A stretch of DNA of 64,000 nt from a bacterium (GTDB lineage Bacteria > Cyanobacteriota > Vampirovibrionia > Gastranaerophilales > Gastranaerophilaceae), in the NCBI GenBank assembly GCA_017470245.1, contig JAFUEV010000009.1:1-64000 (forward strand), given 5' to 3'. Below are positions 49,595 to 59,138 of the stretch, in pieces. The number at the start of each line of letters is the position of its first letter. Position 1 is the first letter of the stretch. Position numbers and translations under genes: made by a program. The notes beneath the pieces were generated by a model, which searched no databases, had not been told where the DNA came from, and saw only the letters and a list, made by a program, of their open reading frames with translations.

Positions 49595-49626
49595 AAAGAG
49601 AGATACATTAGTATCTCTCTTTTTTA
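49595..49626 (+). terminator. Terminator of the rplJ-rplL operon
   Basis: A ten-base stem AGAGAGATAC with GTATCTCTCT, loop ATTA, then a T run. It follows the repeat array and touches the stop of the convergent gene at 49624. Confidence 0.92.
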
Positions 49627-50106
49627 AAAGAAGTTAGCTTCTTTATATCGCCTGTATTCATTTACTTGACTATATAATTCCGGCCACCATACACGTAAAA
49701 GTCCGTCTATTATTCCTACATCTTCATGATATTTAACATCAGGGCCTTTAGGATTAATATATCTTGTATTAAAAGTACTTTCCATCATTGGTGTCATTGC
49801 AGTACCACGAATTGCAGCTTGTGTACTTTCTATTTTGAGGGCATTAAGACGTTCAGAAATATTTCCTTTTTGTATTTCTTCAAAAAAATCAAGTTCTAAA
49901 CGTTCAATTCTGTCAACATTATTGTCAAATTCAAATGTTTTTCCATAAAGCCTTTTTTCTATTCTGTTAAGTGCTTTATGTTGTTGAGGAGAGAGATTAA
50001 TCAATCTTGGATTATCGGCAGTATTTTCATATTGAAATGCGAAAATTGAAGATTGAAATATAATAATAAATATCCAAACTAATAATAATTTTGGCAATTT
50101 GCCCAT
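49624..50106 (-). CDS. Exported protein with KRLYGKTF-type motif, unknown
   Basis: The 160-residue protein has a signal peptide (PKLLLVWIFIIIFQSSIFAF) and a helical domain with LNRIEKRLYGKTFEFDNNVDRIERLE. This resembles the repeated LExKLFGxxYxxxxLxxRLxRLE motif of cyanobacterial and related exported proteins. The C-terminal part contains a WWPEL segment and ends in a Tyr/Arg-rich helix. Function unknown. It is convergent with the rplL transcript. Confidence 0.75.
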   Translation of the reverse strand: MGKLPKLLLVWIFIIIFQSSIFAFQYENTADNPRLINLSPQQHKALNRIEKRLYGKTFEFDNNVDRIERLELDFFEEIQKGNISERLNALKIESTQAAIRGTAMTPMMESTFNTRYINPKGPDVKYHEDVGIIDGLLRVWWPELYSQVNEYRRYKEANFF

Positions 50107-50177
50107 AACATACTTCCCGTAAACTGTTAAACACTAGTCGTGTACCAATATCAGTTTATGTTTTTTTTGTGACAAAA

Positions 50178-50212
50178 AAATCAGACAGAAAAGTATAACT
50201 TCTGTCTGATTT
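50178..50212 (-). terminator. Terminator after the POTRA protein gene
   Basis: ATCAGACAGAA with TTCTGTCTGAT, an 11-base perfect stem around a 9-base loop, followed by seven T on the minus strand. Confidence 0.9.
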
Positions 50213-50232
50213 AAAAAGTATTAAAATATGGA

Positions 50233-50709
50233 TTAAAATTCTATTTGAATAGAATTTTTACCGCCTTCTTTTATTTCAATTACAAGTTCGCCTGTTTGAG
50301 TATCTTGAGAAGCGACCAACGCAACAGCAGAGAAAAATCCCTGATTTTGATAATATCTCATAATATCTTTTCTTATAGCAGAAATATTTTCTTGAGTCAT
50401 TGGTTGATTTATTTTATCTCTTACAACTGCTTGAAGTTGGCTTGAAGGAATTGAGTTGTTATTAACAAAAACAATTGATTTTATATCGGATGAAATGACT
50501 TGTTCTTGTGTTTTTGGTGTTGTTTTTGTAGATATAATAGCGGAATTTCTATTTTTTTCTCTTGTAGAGACTTCATGAATTCTCATATCTCTAACATAAT
50601 CTCTATTTAAAGAACCTGCATCATAGGCACCTGCGCCAAAACCTCCTGATGCTTTTGCAATACCTGCTGTTGCAAAAATAATAAAAAAGATTGCTAATAA
50701 TTTTTTCAT
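50233..50709 (-). CDS. Exported single-POTRA-domain protein
   Basis: GTGAGGG upstream of ATG 50709 and the signal peptide KKLLAIFFIIFATAGIAKA fix the start (158 residues) rather than the longer frame at 50742. After a Gly-rich linker, residues about 80-155 look like one POTRA domain of the ShlB/FhaC type: IKSIVFVNNNSIPSSQLQAVV, then NISAIRKDIMRYYQNQGFFSAVALVASQ and a closing strand LVIEIKEGG. POTRA domains normally precede an outer-membrane barrel, but here the protein ends with the domain. It may be a free periplasmic chaperone-like subunit. Confidence 0.82.
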   Translation of the reverse strand: MKKLLAIFFIIFATAGIAKASGGFGAGAYDAGSLNRDYVRDMRIHEVSTREKNRNSAIISTKTTPKTQEQVISSDIKSIVFVNNNSIPSSQLQAVVRDKINQPMTQENISAIRKDIMRYYQNQGFFSAVALVASQDTQTGELVIEIKEGGKNSIQIEF

Positions 50710-50827
50710 ATAACCCTCACTTGTTAGATACTCTTTGTTCATATTATAGCACAGTTGATTTTTAATATTATAACTTTAATATTAACCTCGTCTATATTGT
50801 CTATTTTACTTGAAAGAATTATACTTT

Positions 50828-50836
50828 TGTTATAAT
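50828..50836 (+). promoter_or_regulatory. Extended -10 promoter of the tig-clpP-clpX operon
   Basis: TGTTATAAT matches TGnTATAAT, with TTGAAA 15 bases upstream of the hexamer, about 75 bases before the tig start. Confidence 0.55.
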
Positions 50837-50911
50837 CTACAATAATAGGATAGATATGCTATCATTAAGGACATGTGTAAAAGCAATTCAGAATAGAAAA
50901 GGTGATATAAA

Positions 50912-52213
50912 ATGACAGTAACAATTGAAAGACTAGAAAACAACGAAGTAAAACTTAACATTGAAGTAGAATCTGCAGTTTCTTCTTTTGAATATGATAA
51001 AGCATGTAAGAGACTTGCTCAAAGAGTAAATGTTCCGGGCTTCAGACAAGGAAAAGCTCCAAAGAATATTTTGGAAAAATATGTTGGTATCGCAGCATTA
51101 CAAAGAGAAGTTTTAGATAGTATACTTCCTACAATATTTGAAAATGCAATTGAAGAAAATAAATTTGATTTGGTAACTCCTCCTAATGTTGAATCTTTTG
51201 AATTTTTAGAAGACAAAACATTAAAAGTAGTTGCAAAATTAGAATTAAAACCGGAAGTGAATTTAAATGAATATAAAGGCATGTCAGTAGATGTTGAAGA
51301 ATACAAAAATTCTGATGATGCTATAGATAGAGAAATAAATACATTAGCAGACAGATTTGCAACATTAAATGATATAACAGACAGAAAAACTATAAATACA
51401 GACTTAGTAAATATTGATTTTGACGGATATGTTGATGGCGAAGAAATCAAAGGCGGTTCAGCAAAAAATTATGTGTTAGATTTAGCTCATTCTAATTTCA
51501 TTGCAGGCTTTGCAGAACAATTAGTCGATAAAAATATTGGTGAAGAATTTAAAATTAATGTTAAATTCCCTGAAGATTATCATGATGAAAAATTAAAAGG
51601 AAAAGATGCTGAATTTAATATAAAAATTAATGCAATAAAAGAGAAAGTTGTTCCTGAAAAAAATGATGATTTTGCAAAAAGAGTAAATCCTAAGTTTGAA
51701 AATATGGATGCATTAAGAGCAGATATTCAACAATATTTGGATAACGCAGCAAAAGCAGAGAATGAAAGACGAGTTGCAACAAAATTAATTGATACGCTTG
51801 TAGAAAACACAAATATAGAAATCCAAACACCTATGATTAATCGTGAAATTCAAGCATTAATGGGTGAATTTAAACAAAGAATCAATATGCAAGGCGGAAA
51901 CTATGATGAAATGCTTGAAAGAGAAGGACATCAAAAAGTATACGAACAAATGAAAGAAGAAGCTGTAAAAAGAATAAAAACTTCTTTAATTGTTGGCAAA
52001 ATTGCTCAAAACGAAAATGTTCAAGTAACACAAGAAGATATTCAAGGTAAAATTGCAGGCTTAGCAAATATGTATCGTACAACTCCTGAAAATATAGTTT
52101 CAGAAATCCAAAAGAACGTAAATATACTTCATTCATTAAATCAACAAGTAATAACAGAAAAAGTTACAAAATTATTAGTTGAAAATGCAAAAGTAAATTA
52201 CATAACAAAATAA
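50912..52213 (+). CDS. tig: Trigger factor
   Basis: The 433-residue ribosome-associated chaperone and prolyl isomerase has three domains: an N-terminal ribosome-docking domain with the signature VPGFRQGKAP near residue 44, a FKBP-type PPIase insert at about 150-240 (LVNIDFDGYVDGEEIKGG, FIAGFAEQLVDKNIGEEF), and a helical C-terminal cradle to residue 433. It binds nascent chains at the tunnel exit. First gene of the tig-clpP-clpX operon, with an AAAGGTG site. Confidence 0.96.
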   Translation: MTVTIERLENNEVKLNIEVESAVSSFEYDKACKRLAQRVNVPGFRQGKAPKNILEKYVGIAALQREVLDSILPTIFENAIEENKFDLVTPPNVESFEFLEDKTLKVVAKLELKPEVNLNEYKGMSVDVEEYKNSDDAIDREINTLADRFATLNDITDRKTINTDLVNIDFDGYVDGEEIKGGSAKNYVLDLAHSNFIAGFAEQLVDKNIGEEFKINVKFPEDYHDEKLKGKDAEFNIKINAIKEKVVPEKNDDFAKRVNPKFENMDALRADIQQYLDNAAKAENERRVATKLIDTLVENTNIEIQTPMINREIQALMGEFKQRINMQGGNYDEMLEREGHQKVYEQMKEEAVKRIKTSLIVGKIAQNENVQVTQEDIQGKIAGLANMYRTTPENIVSEIQKNVNILHSLNQQVITEKVTKLLVENAKVNYITK

Positions 52214-52233
52214 AAGGTTAGAAAGGGAAAGAT

Positions 52234-52842
52234 ATGAGCTTTGTACCCGTAGTAATAGAACAATCAAGCAGAGGCGAAAGATCATTTGATATTTTCTCAA
52301 GATTATTGAGAGAAAGAATTATCTTTTTAGGTACTCCTATTGATGATATGGTTGCAAATTTAATAGTTGCGCAACTCTTGTTATTAGATAGTGAAAATCC
52401 TGAAAAAGATATTATGTTATATATCAATTCACCTGGAGGTAGCGTAACAGCAGGTTTTGCTATATATGATACAATGCAGCACATTAGAGCTGATGTATCA
52501 ACAATATGTCTGGGACAAGCAGCATCAATGGGTGCATTCTTGCTTTCATCAGGCACACCAGGAAAGAGAATGGCTCTTCCGCATTCCAGAGTCCTTATTC
52601 ACCAACCTTTAGGCGGTGCACAAGGTCAGGCTACAGATATAGAAATTCAAGCAGCTGAAATTATAAGAATAAAGAAATCATTAAATGAAATTTTAGCTAA
52701 AAATACCGGACAATCTATCAAAAAGATTGAAAAGGATACAGACAGAGACTATATTATGACACCTGAAGAAGCATTAGAATACGGTATGATTGATAAAGTC
52801 ATAACAGCTAATACACAACCCAAACCAAATCAGGAAATATAG
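52234..52842 (+). CDS. clpP: ATP-dependent Clp protease proteolytic subunit
   Basis: The 202-residue serine protease has the catalytic Ser in [14 protein letters not shown], His in [22 protein letters not shown] (His of the LIHQP segment) and Asp in the [18 protein letters not shown] region. [17 protein letters not shown] is the oxyanion-side motif. It forms a double heptameric ring fed by ClpX. The gap to tig is 20 bases and to the zinc-finger gene three bases. Confidence 0.97.
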   Translation: MSFVPVVIEQSSRGERSFDIFSRLLRERIIFLGTPIDDMVANLIVAQLLLLDSENPEKDIMLYINSPGGSVTAGFAIYDTMQHIRADVSTICLGQAASMGAFLLSSGTPGKRMALPHSRVLIHQPLGGAQGQATDIEIQAAEIIRIKKSLNEILAKNTGQSIKKIEKDTDRDYIMTPEEALEYGMIDKVITANTQPKPNQEI

Positions 52843-52845
52843 TTA

Positions 52846-53037
52846 ATGGAAAATATTGATAACAGCAAAATAAAATGTTCATTTTGCGGAAAAACACAAG
52901 GACAGGTAAAAAAACTTATAGCTGGACCTGACGTATATATATGCGATGAATGTGTTAATCTTTGTTGTGAAATAATAGATAATAGTTATCTTGAAGATGA
53001 TAGTACAATTGCAGAACAAATCAGGAGATTTAGTTAA
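52846..53037 (+). CDS. Stand-alone ClpX-type zinc-finger protein
   Basis: The 63-residue protein consists of one zf-C4 ClpX N-terminal domain: [18 protein letters not shown] and ICDECVNLC give four zinc-binding Cys, followed by a short acidic-to-basic tail ending RRFS. It sits exactly between clpP and clpX, and its stop overlaps the clpX ATG (TAATG). Bases 52871-52956 are identical to 53062-53147 in clpX except at three positions, with one resulting amino acid change, while flanking codons have diverged strongly. It looks like a duplicated domain kept similar by gene conversion. In ClpX this domain dimerises and binds substrates and adaptors, so the free copy may form mixed dimers or act as an adaptor. 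Confidence 0.88.
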   Translation: MENIDNSKIKCSFCGKTQGQVKKLIAGPDVYICDECVNLCCEIIDNSYLEDDSTIAEQIRRFS

Positions 53038-54374
53038 TGGCAACTAATGATGACAGTCGTCTAAAATGTTCATTTTGCGGTAAGACACAAGAACAGGTAA
53101 AAAAACTTATAGCTGGACCTGACGTATATATATGCGATGAATGTGTTGAATTGTGTAATGAAATTTTAGATGAAGAGTTCCTTGAAAAAACTGATAAAAC
53201 TGAAGAAGCCGAGGTAAAAGAAGCAGATTTAACTAAAATTCCGAAACCGCATGAAATTAAACAATATCTTGATGAATATATAATCGGTCAGGATGATGCA
53301 AAAAAAGTTTTATCGGTTGCGGTATATAATCATTATAAGCGTATTGCTCATAATGCTACTGCCGATGAAAAGCAGGTTGAAATCCAAAAGAGTAATATAC
53401 TTTTAGTTGGACCTACCGGGTCAGGTAAAACATTATTAGCACAAACGCTTGCCAAAATGCTTGATGTACCTTTTGCAATAGCAGATGCAACAACATTAAC
53501 CGAAGCTGGATATGTAGGTGATGATGTTGAAAATATATTGCTAAGACTATATCAAAATGCTGATTTTGATGCTCAAAAGGCAGAAAGAGGCATTATATAT
53601 GTTGATGAAATTGATAAAATTTCAAGGAAATCCGAAAATACAAGTATTACAAGGGATGTATCAGGTGAAGGTGTACAACAGGCTTTGCTAAAAATGATAG
53701 AAGGTACGGTTGCAAATGTTCCTCCACAAGGCGGAAGAAAACATCCTCATCAAGAATTTATACAAATAAATACTGCTAACATTTTATTCATTGTAGGCGG
53801 TGCTTTTGTAGGACTTGATAAAATAGTCGAAAGACGTGCAGGTGATTCTACAACTATAGGGTTTGGTGCTAATCCTGCTAAGACACAGGCTGAAAAAGAG
53901 CTTGAAGAAGCTAAAATGTTAAAGAAATTGCAACCTGAAGACCTGTTAAAATTCGGTTTGATTCCTGAATTTATAGGCAGAGTTCCAGTTTATGCAGTTT
54001 TAGACCCGTTAGATGAGAATACTTTAAAAAATATTCTTACAAAACCAAAAAATGCACTGTTAAAACAGTATCAATGTTTGCTCGGTATGGATGGTGTAGA
54101 ACTTAAATTTGAACCTGAAGCAGTAGATATGATAGCAGCAGAAGCTATTAAACGTAAAACAGGAGCAAGAGCATTACGTTCTATTGTTGAAGAAATAATG
54201 CTTGATATAATGTATGAGATACCTGAAAAAGCAGATACAAAAGAATTTGTTGTAACTGCTGACATAGTAAAGAAAAAGATTGAGCATGGTGCTGACTTGA
54301 TAAAACTTCCGCAAAAGGAAGAGAAGTCAGAGGTTATTAAACCAAAAATAAAGCCTGCTGAAGAAATTGCATAA
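53037..54374 (+). CDS. clpX: Clp protease ATP-binding subunit ClpX
   Basis: The 445-residue AAA+ unfoldase has the N-terminal zinc domain ([18 protein letters not shown]), Walker [13 protein letters not shown], pore loop GYVGDDVEN, Walker [11 protein letters not shown], the RKH loop [10 protein letters not shown] and sensor 2 [14 protein letters not shown]. The IGF-like loop for ClpP docking is [10 protein letters not shown]. It unfolds tagged proteins and feeds them to ClpP. It starts on the last base of the zinc-finger gene stop, so the two are translationally coupled. The tail is Lys/Glu-rich. Confidence 0.97.
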   Translation: MATNDDSRLKCSFCGKTQEQVKKLIAGPDVYICDECVELCNEILDEEFLEKTDKTEEAEVKEADLTKIPKPHEIKQYLDEYIIGQDDAKKVLSVAVYNHYKRIAHNATADEKQVEIQKSNILLVGPTGSGKTLLAQTLAKMLDVPFAIADATTLTEAGYVGDDVENILLRLYQNADFDAQKAERGIIYVDEIDKISRKSENTSITRDVSGEGVQQALLKMIEGTVANVPPQGGRKHPHQEFIQINTANILFIVGGAFVGLDKIVERRAGDSTTIGFGANPAKTQAEKELEEAKMLKKLQPEDLLKFGLIPEFIGRVPVYAVLDPLDENTLKNILTKPKNALLKQYQCLLGMDGVELKFEPEAVDMIAAEAIKRKTGARALRSIVEEIMLDIMYEIPEKADTKEFVVTADIVKKKIEHGADLIKLPQKEEKSEVIKPKIKPAEEIA

Positions 54375-54385
54375 AAAATAATAAT

Positions 54386-54413
54386 AAAAAAGCTCTTGAT
54401 TAAGAGCTTTTTT
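54386..54413. terminator. Bidirectional terminator between clpX and the TPR-like gene
   Basis: AGCTCTT with AAGAGCT, loop GATT, A and T runs on both sides, between two convergent genes. Confidence 0.88.
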
Positions 54414-54414
54414 A

Positions 54415-54993
54415 TTAGTTATAAGATTTTATAATCTTTTCATATTCATCTGCTTTTTGTTTATTGTCATTGTTATTGTAATATTCAAATAACATTCCGT
54501 AAACGGGAAGAAGTTCGTCTTTTCGAGTTTTAGCAAGTCCTAATTGTGTGTCTTCTATTTTTAATAATGTTTCATTAAAAATATTCTTGTCGTGCTCTTT
54601 TTTTTCTATTTTTAAGATATTCATTAAACATCCAAATGCTAAATAGTTATCCTTTTCTATATTATTTTCTTCCATATAAGAAAAAGAGTTATTATACCAC
54701 TTTTCTGCGGTTTTATAATCTTTTTCACGTTTAGCATCATTTGCAATTAAGTAATATATACCTGCTTTAAGAAGAATATCGTCATACTTCTTGTTTTTTA
54801 AATGTTTTGCAGCGAGGATATAATTATTTTCTTTTTCTTGAAATGTTTTGGCTTCATTTGCTTTTTGAATATACTTAAATACTTTTTTATTTATTTTTCC
54901 AAAATTAATTGTAGAACTTTGAGTATCTGTTTCTGCAAAAGTTATATTTGAAAATAAAATAAGTATTGATAAAACTAATAAAATTTTTTTCAT
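54415..54993 (-). CDS. Exported TPR-like helical-repeat protein
   Basis: The long frame starts at 55113, but GGAG six bases before ATG 54993 and the signal peptide starting there (KKILLVLSILILFSNITFAE) show the true start; 192 residues. The mature protein is all-helical with TPR-like pairs: NYILAAKHLKNKKYDDILL, AGIYYLIANDAKREKDYKTAEKWYNNSF and LLPVYGMLFEYYNNNDNKQKADEYE. It probably binds proteins in the periplasm. Divergent from lepA. Confidence 0.8.
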   Translation of the reverse strand: MKKILLVLSILILFSNITFAETDTQSSTINFGKINKKVFKYIQKANEAKTFQEKENNYILAAKHLKNKKYDDILLKAGIYYLIANDAKREKDYKTAEKWYNNSFSYMEENNIEKDNYLAFGCLMNILKIEKKEHDKNIFNETLLKIEDTQLGLAKTRKDELLPVYGMLFEYYNNNDNKQKADEYEKIIKSYN

Positions 54994-55075
54994 ACAATTC
55001 TCCAAAATAATTATATCATTTGTTAATGTAAATATAAATATTGGCAAAGAGTTTTTTCTGTAATAGACTAAGAAT

Positions 55076-56878
55076 ATGAAATATATAGAAAATGTAAGAA
55101 ATTTTTGTATCATTGCACATATAGACCATGGTAAATCTACGCTGGCTGACAGGCTGTTGGAAAAAACAGGAACAATAGCAGAAAGGGATATGCAGGATCA
55201 GCTTCTTGATTCAATGGACATTGAAAGAGAAAGAGGAATTACCATAAAGTTAAATGCTGCAAGAATGAATTATAAGGCAAAAAACGGTAAAGAATACGAG
55301 CTGAATTTAATAGATACTCCGGGACACGTTGATTTTAGTTATGAAGTTTCACGTTCTTTGGCTGCGTGTGAAGGTGCATTATTAATAGTAGATGCTACGC
55401 AAGGTGTTGAAGCACAAACACTTTCAAATGTGTATCTTGCGGTTGAACAAAATTTGGAGATTATTCCGGTAATAAATAAAATAGATTTGCCTTCTGCTGA
55501 TGTTGAAAGAGTCAGAGAAGAAATAGAAGAAGTTTTAGGTATTGATGCATCTATGGCAATACCGGTTAGCGCAAAAGAAGGTACAGGTATAGAAGAAGTT
55601 TTGGAAGCGGTAGTTGATTTTATTCCTCCACCAGAAGATACTTCCGATAAACCACTAAGAGCATTAGTATTTGATAGTGCTTATGACCAGTATTTAGGAA
55701 CATTATGCTTCTTTAAAGTTGTAGACGGAAATATTAAACTGGGCGATAAAATAAAATTTATGGCATCGGGCAAAGAGTATGAAGTCACAGAATTAGGATA
55801 CTTAAATCCCAACAGAGTACCGGTAAAAGAGCTAAAAACCGGTGATGTAGGATATATGGGATGTTCTATTAAAGAAATTACCCGTTTTGTAGGTGATACT
55901 ATAACCCATGTTGAAAATGGTGCAAGTGAACCTCTTGCAGGATATAAAGAAGCACTTCCAATGGTATTTTCAGGTATGTATCCTGTTGATAATGACCAGT
56001 ATCAGGATTTAAAAGAGGCTCTTGAAAAATTAAAACTTAATGATTCAAGTATAACATTTGAGCCTGAAACATCATCTGCTCTTGGCTTTGGTTTTAGATG
56101 CGGATTTTTGGGTATGCTTCACATGGAAATAGCTCAAGAACGTCTTGAAAGAGAATACAATTTAACACTTGTAACAACGGCACCCAGTGTTATATACCGT
56201 GTTCATAAAACAAACGGTGAAGTCTTGGAAATAGATAACCCTGCAAATCTGCCTGATGCACAATACAGGGATTATATAGAAGAACCTTATGTCAGGGCTA
56301 CCATTATTACTCCAAATGAATATGTCGGCTTATTAATGGAATTGGCACAGTCAAAGCGTGGTATATTCCAAAATATGACGTATTTGGATAAAATCAGAGT
56401 ATCACTTCATTATGAAATTCCGTTAAGTGAAATTATTACTGATTTTTATGACCAATTAAAATCACGTTCTAAAGGCTATGCAAGTTTAGATTATGAGTTT
56501 AGCGATTATAAACGCTCTGATTTGGCTAAATTGGATATTCTTCTCGCAGGGGAAATTGTAGATGCTCTTAGTGCAATTGTTCACAAGGATAATGCATTCT
56601 ATGTAGGGCAAAAATTGACTACAAAATTAAAAGATATTATTCCAAGACAAATGTTTGAAGTTGCAATTCAAGCGGCAATCGGCGGCAGAATTATCGCAAG
56701 AACAAATATAAAAGCACTTAGAAAAAGTGTTCTTGATAAATGTTACGGTGGTGATATTTCGAGAAAAAGAAAACTTCTTGAAAAACAGAAACGTGGTAAA
56801 AAACGTATGAAAGCTGTAGGTAGGGTAGAAGTTCCTCAAGAAGCCTTTATGGCGGTTTTGAGCCTAAACGATGAATAA
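55076..56878 (+). CDS. lepA: Translation elongation factor 4 (LepA)
   Basis: The 600-residue translational GTPase has G1 AHIDHGKS, switch [17 protein letters not shown] and NKIDLP, then the LepA-specific C-terminal domain ([24 protein letters not shown]). It acts on stalled or mistranslocated ribosomes. Length is standard. It begins close to the divergent TPR-like gene and is followed 11 bases later by glgC, with which it probably forms an operon. Confidence 0.97.
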   Translation: MKYIENVRNFCIIAHIDHGKSTLADRLLEKTGTIAERDMQDQLLDSMDIERERGITIKLNAARMNYKAKNGKEYELNLIDTPGHVDFSYEVSRSLAACEGALLIVDATQGVEAQTLSNVYLAVEQNLEIIPVINKIDLPSADVERVREEIEEVLGIDASMAIPVSAKEGTGIEEVLEAVVDFIPPPEDTSDKPLRALVFDSAYDQYLGTLCFFKVVDGNIKLGDKIKFMASGKEYEVTELGYLNPNRVPVKELKTGDVGYMGCSIKEITRFVGDTITHVENGASEPLAGYKEALPMVFSGMYPVDNDQYQDLKEALEKLKLNDSSITFEPETSSALGFGFRCGFLGMLHMEIAQERLEREYNLTLVTTAPSVIYRVHKTNGEVLEIDNPANLPDAQYRDYIEEPYVRATIITPNEYVGLLMELAQSKRGIFQNMTYLDKIRVSLHYEIPLSEIITDFYDQLKSRSKGYASLDYEFSDYKRSDLAKLDILLAGEIVDALSAIVHKDNAFYVGQKLTTKLKDIIPRQMFEVAIQAAIGGRIIARTNIKALRKSVLDKCYGGDISRKRKLLEKQKRGKKRMKAVGRVEVPQEAFMAVLSLNDE

Positions 56879-56889
56879 GGAGGTATACG

Positions 56890-58125
56890 TTGGCACTTGA
56901 TACGGCACTTGTTATGATATTAGCAGGCGGTGAAGGCAGGAGATTATTTCCTTTAACAAGGGATAGAGCAAAACCTGCGGTACCATTTGGCGGCAGATAC
57001 AGAATTATAGATTTTGTAATTAATAACTTTATTAATTCGGGCTTTTACAAAATAAAAATATTAACTCAATATAAATCAGATTCTTTAAACCAACATATAG
57101 CAAGAAGTTGGCCTGTATCATCAATATTGGGACAATATATAGATCTTGTTCCGGCTCAAATGAGAACTGACGGTAATTGGTACCAAGGTACAGCAGATGC
57201 GGTTTTTCAAAATTTGACTCATATATACGATGAAAATCCTAAGCACGTTTGCGTTTTTGGTGGTGATCATATATACAGAATGGATGTATCTCAAATGATG
57301 AGATACCATAAGAAGAAAAACGCAGCATTAACTATCTCTGCAATACCTATTCCTATATCAGAGGCAAGTGAATTTGGTATCATCGAAGTTGATGATGATT
57401 GGAAATTGATAGGGTTTCAGGAAAAACCTCAAAATACACCAAAATCAATTCCCGGACGACCTGATATGTGTCTTGCTTCAATGGGTAATTATATTTTTGA
57501 AACAGAAGATTTGGTTAGAGAAGTAAAAGAAGATGCTCAAAATTCTGCATCGCACCATGATTTCGGTAAAAACATAATTCCCAAAATGCTTGCAGACGGA
57601 CGAAATGTTTATGTATATGATTTTTCTCAAAATGAATATACAGGCATGTCCGAGTCTGAGCGTGGATACTGGAGAGATGTCGGAAGTATTGATAGCTACT
57701 GGCAGGCAAATATGGATTTGTTGGACTATGAACCCGAATTGAATTTATATTCTACCGATTGGCCTTTACGTACATATAATTATAACTTTCCTCCGGCTAA
57801 ATTTATTTGGGAAGAAGGCGACAGAAAAGGTATGGCAACTAATTCAATGGTTTCAGAAGGTTGTATTATTTCCGGAGGAAGCATATCAAGATGTGTATTA
57901 TCTCCAATGGTAAGAATAAACAGTTTTTCAAATGTTACCGATTCTATATTGATGGAAAATGTTAATGTAGGAAGATACTCAGAAATAAGAAAAGCTATAA
58001 TAGATAAAAATGTTGATATACCTCCATATACAAAAATAGGTATAAATCCTGAAGAAGATAAAGCAAGAGGCTTTATTGTTTCTGCAGGCGGTGTTACGGT
58101 TGTTCCGAAAGGTGCTAAATTATGA
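56890..58125 (+). CDS. glgC: Glucose-1-phosphate adenylyltransferase
   Basis: The 411-residue enzyme makes ADP-glucose for glycogen. Motifs are ILAGGEGRRLFPLT with the nucleotide-binding Arg, AKPAVPFGGRYRIIDF, GTADAVFQN, FGGDHIYRMD with the metal Asp, and GFQEKPQ. A left-handed beta-helix C-terminal domain (SEGCIISGGSIS, VNVGRYSEIRKAII) follows. The start codon is TTG, seven bases after a perfect AAGGAGG. Its stop overlaps the thioredoxin-like gene. No other glycogen genes appear in the window. Confidence 0.96.
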   Translation: MALDTALVMILAGGEGRRLFPLTRDRAKPAVPFGGRYRIIDFVINNFINSGFYKIKILTQYKSDSLNQHIARSWPVSSILGQYIDLVPAQMRTDGNWYQGTADAVFQNLTHIYDENPKHVCVFGGDHIYRMDVSQMMRYHKKKNAALTISAIPIPISEASEFGIIEVDDDWKLIGFQEKPQNTPKSIPGRPDMCLASMGNYIFETEDLVREVKEDAQNSASHHDFGKNIIPKMLADGRNVYVYDFSQNEYTGMSESERGYWRDVGSIDSYWQANMDLLDYEPELNLYSTDWPLRTYNYNFPPAKFIWEEGDRKGMATNSMVSEGCIISGGSISRCVLSPMVRINSFSNVTDSILMENVNVGRYSEIRKAIIDKNVDIPPYTKIGINPEEDKARGFIVSAGGVTVVPKGAKL

Positions 58126-58607
58126 AGAAAAAAATATTAGTAAGTTTACTTGTACTGATTGCTATGGTTTCAGTTATTGGTTATACTCATGCATCGCTGA
58201 TAAATAAAATATCATCTTATCAGCCGCAACAAAATCTTGAAGCTCCAATTGAAATACCTGATGCTGGTATTACTACATATATAGATGAAACTCAAATTGA
58301 AAAACCTAAACTTGTCCTATTCTATGTAGATTGGTGCGGATATTGCAGACGCTTTATGCCAATATTTGGTGAATTTGCGCAAAAATATAATGAAAAGTAT
58401 GATTTCGTTGCAGTAAATTGTGATAATCCCGAAAATAAAGAATGGGTTGAAAAATACCATATAAAAGGCTTTCCTTCTTTATTTATTGTCGATAATAATT
58501 TTAATCACAGTTTCGCTACGCACATGGCTGCTGTTGGAGATAAAAATATTTTAAAAGAAGAACTCGATAAATATTTGGCATTTAGAGAAACTATAGTAAA
58601 AAAATAA
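58122..58607 (+). CDS. Exported or anchored thioredoxin-like protein
   Basis: The 161-residue protein has an N-terminal hydrophobic signal/anchor (ILVSLLVLIAMVSVIGYTHAS) and a thioredoxin domain with LVLFYVDWCGYCRRFMPIF (CxxC near residue 72), VNCDNPENKEW, the cis-Pro in IKGFPSLFIV, and AVGDKN. It would act as an oxidoreductase in the periplasm. The start overlaps the glgC stop (ATGA), giving translational coupling with no obvious functional link. Confidence 0.9.
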   Translation: MKKKILVSLLVLIAMVSVIGYTHASLINKISSYQPQQNLEAPIEIPDAGITTYIDETQIEKPKLVLFYVDWCGYCRRFMPIFGEFAQKYNEKYDFVAVNCDNPENKEWVEKYHIKGFPSLFIVDNNFNHSFATHMAAVGDKNILKEELDKYLAFRETIVKK

Positions 58608-58680
58608 TATTATATTAAATATTGACCAGCAGAAAGTTTGTTATATAATAGTCTGTAATAGGACTATTTAGAATAATCTT

Positions 58681-59121
58681 ATGAATAAACCGAAACTGAT
58701 AAAAATTGCAAATGACTTATTGGGATATCACAGAGAAATATCCGAATTTTATAGTGATTATGCTAAATCAGCAGGTTTGACCTTTTCAAGTTTAAAAGTC
58801 TTGAGTATTTTATGGAAAGAATCAGATTGCACTCAATCACTGATAATAAGGAAATCTTTTCTACCGAAACAAACAGTAAATACAATAATTAAAACTTTTC
58901 AAAAATTGGGGATTATTCAACAATTAACAGAATCAGAAACAGATAAAAGAAATAAGATAATAAAATTTACCGAAAATGGCAGAAAATATGCCGATAACAT
59001 AATGTTAAAAATTGAAGATGCTGAATGTAATGCGTTGAATATTTTAGGGGAAAAAGATGCTAAAACGTTAATTGAAGTCATTGGGAAATATAAAAGTAAT
59101 TTAAAAATTAGTTTAAAATAG
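58681..59121 (+). CDS. MarR-family transcriptional regulator
   Basis: The 146-residue protein has the MarR winged helix: FSSLKVLSILWKESDCTQSLI, RKSFLPKQTVNTIIKTFQKLGII as the helix-turn-helix and wing (ESETDKRNKIIKFTENGRKYAD). MarR proteins commonly repress efflux genes and are released by small aromatic ligands. It is the first gene of the RND efflux operon, 17 bases before the adaptor, so it very likely regulates it. Confidence 0.92.
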   Translation: MNKPKLIKIANDLLGYHREISEFYSDYAKSAGLTFSSLKVLSILWKESDCTQSLIIRKSFLPKQTVNTIIKTFQKLGIIQQLTESETDKRNKIIKFTENGRKYADNIMLKIEDAECNALNILGEKDAKTLIEVIGKYKSNLKISLK

Positions 59122-59138
59122 TAAATAGAGGATATAAA

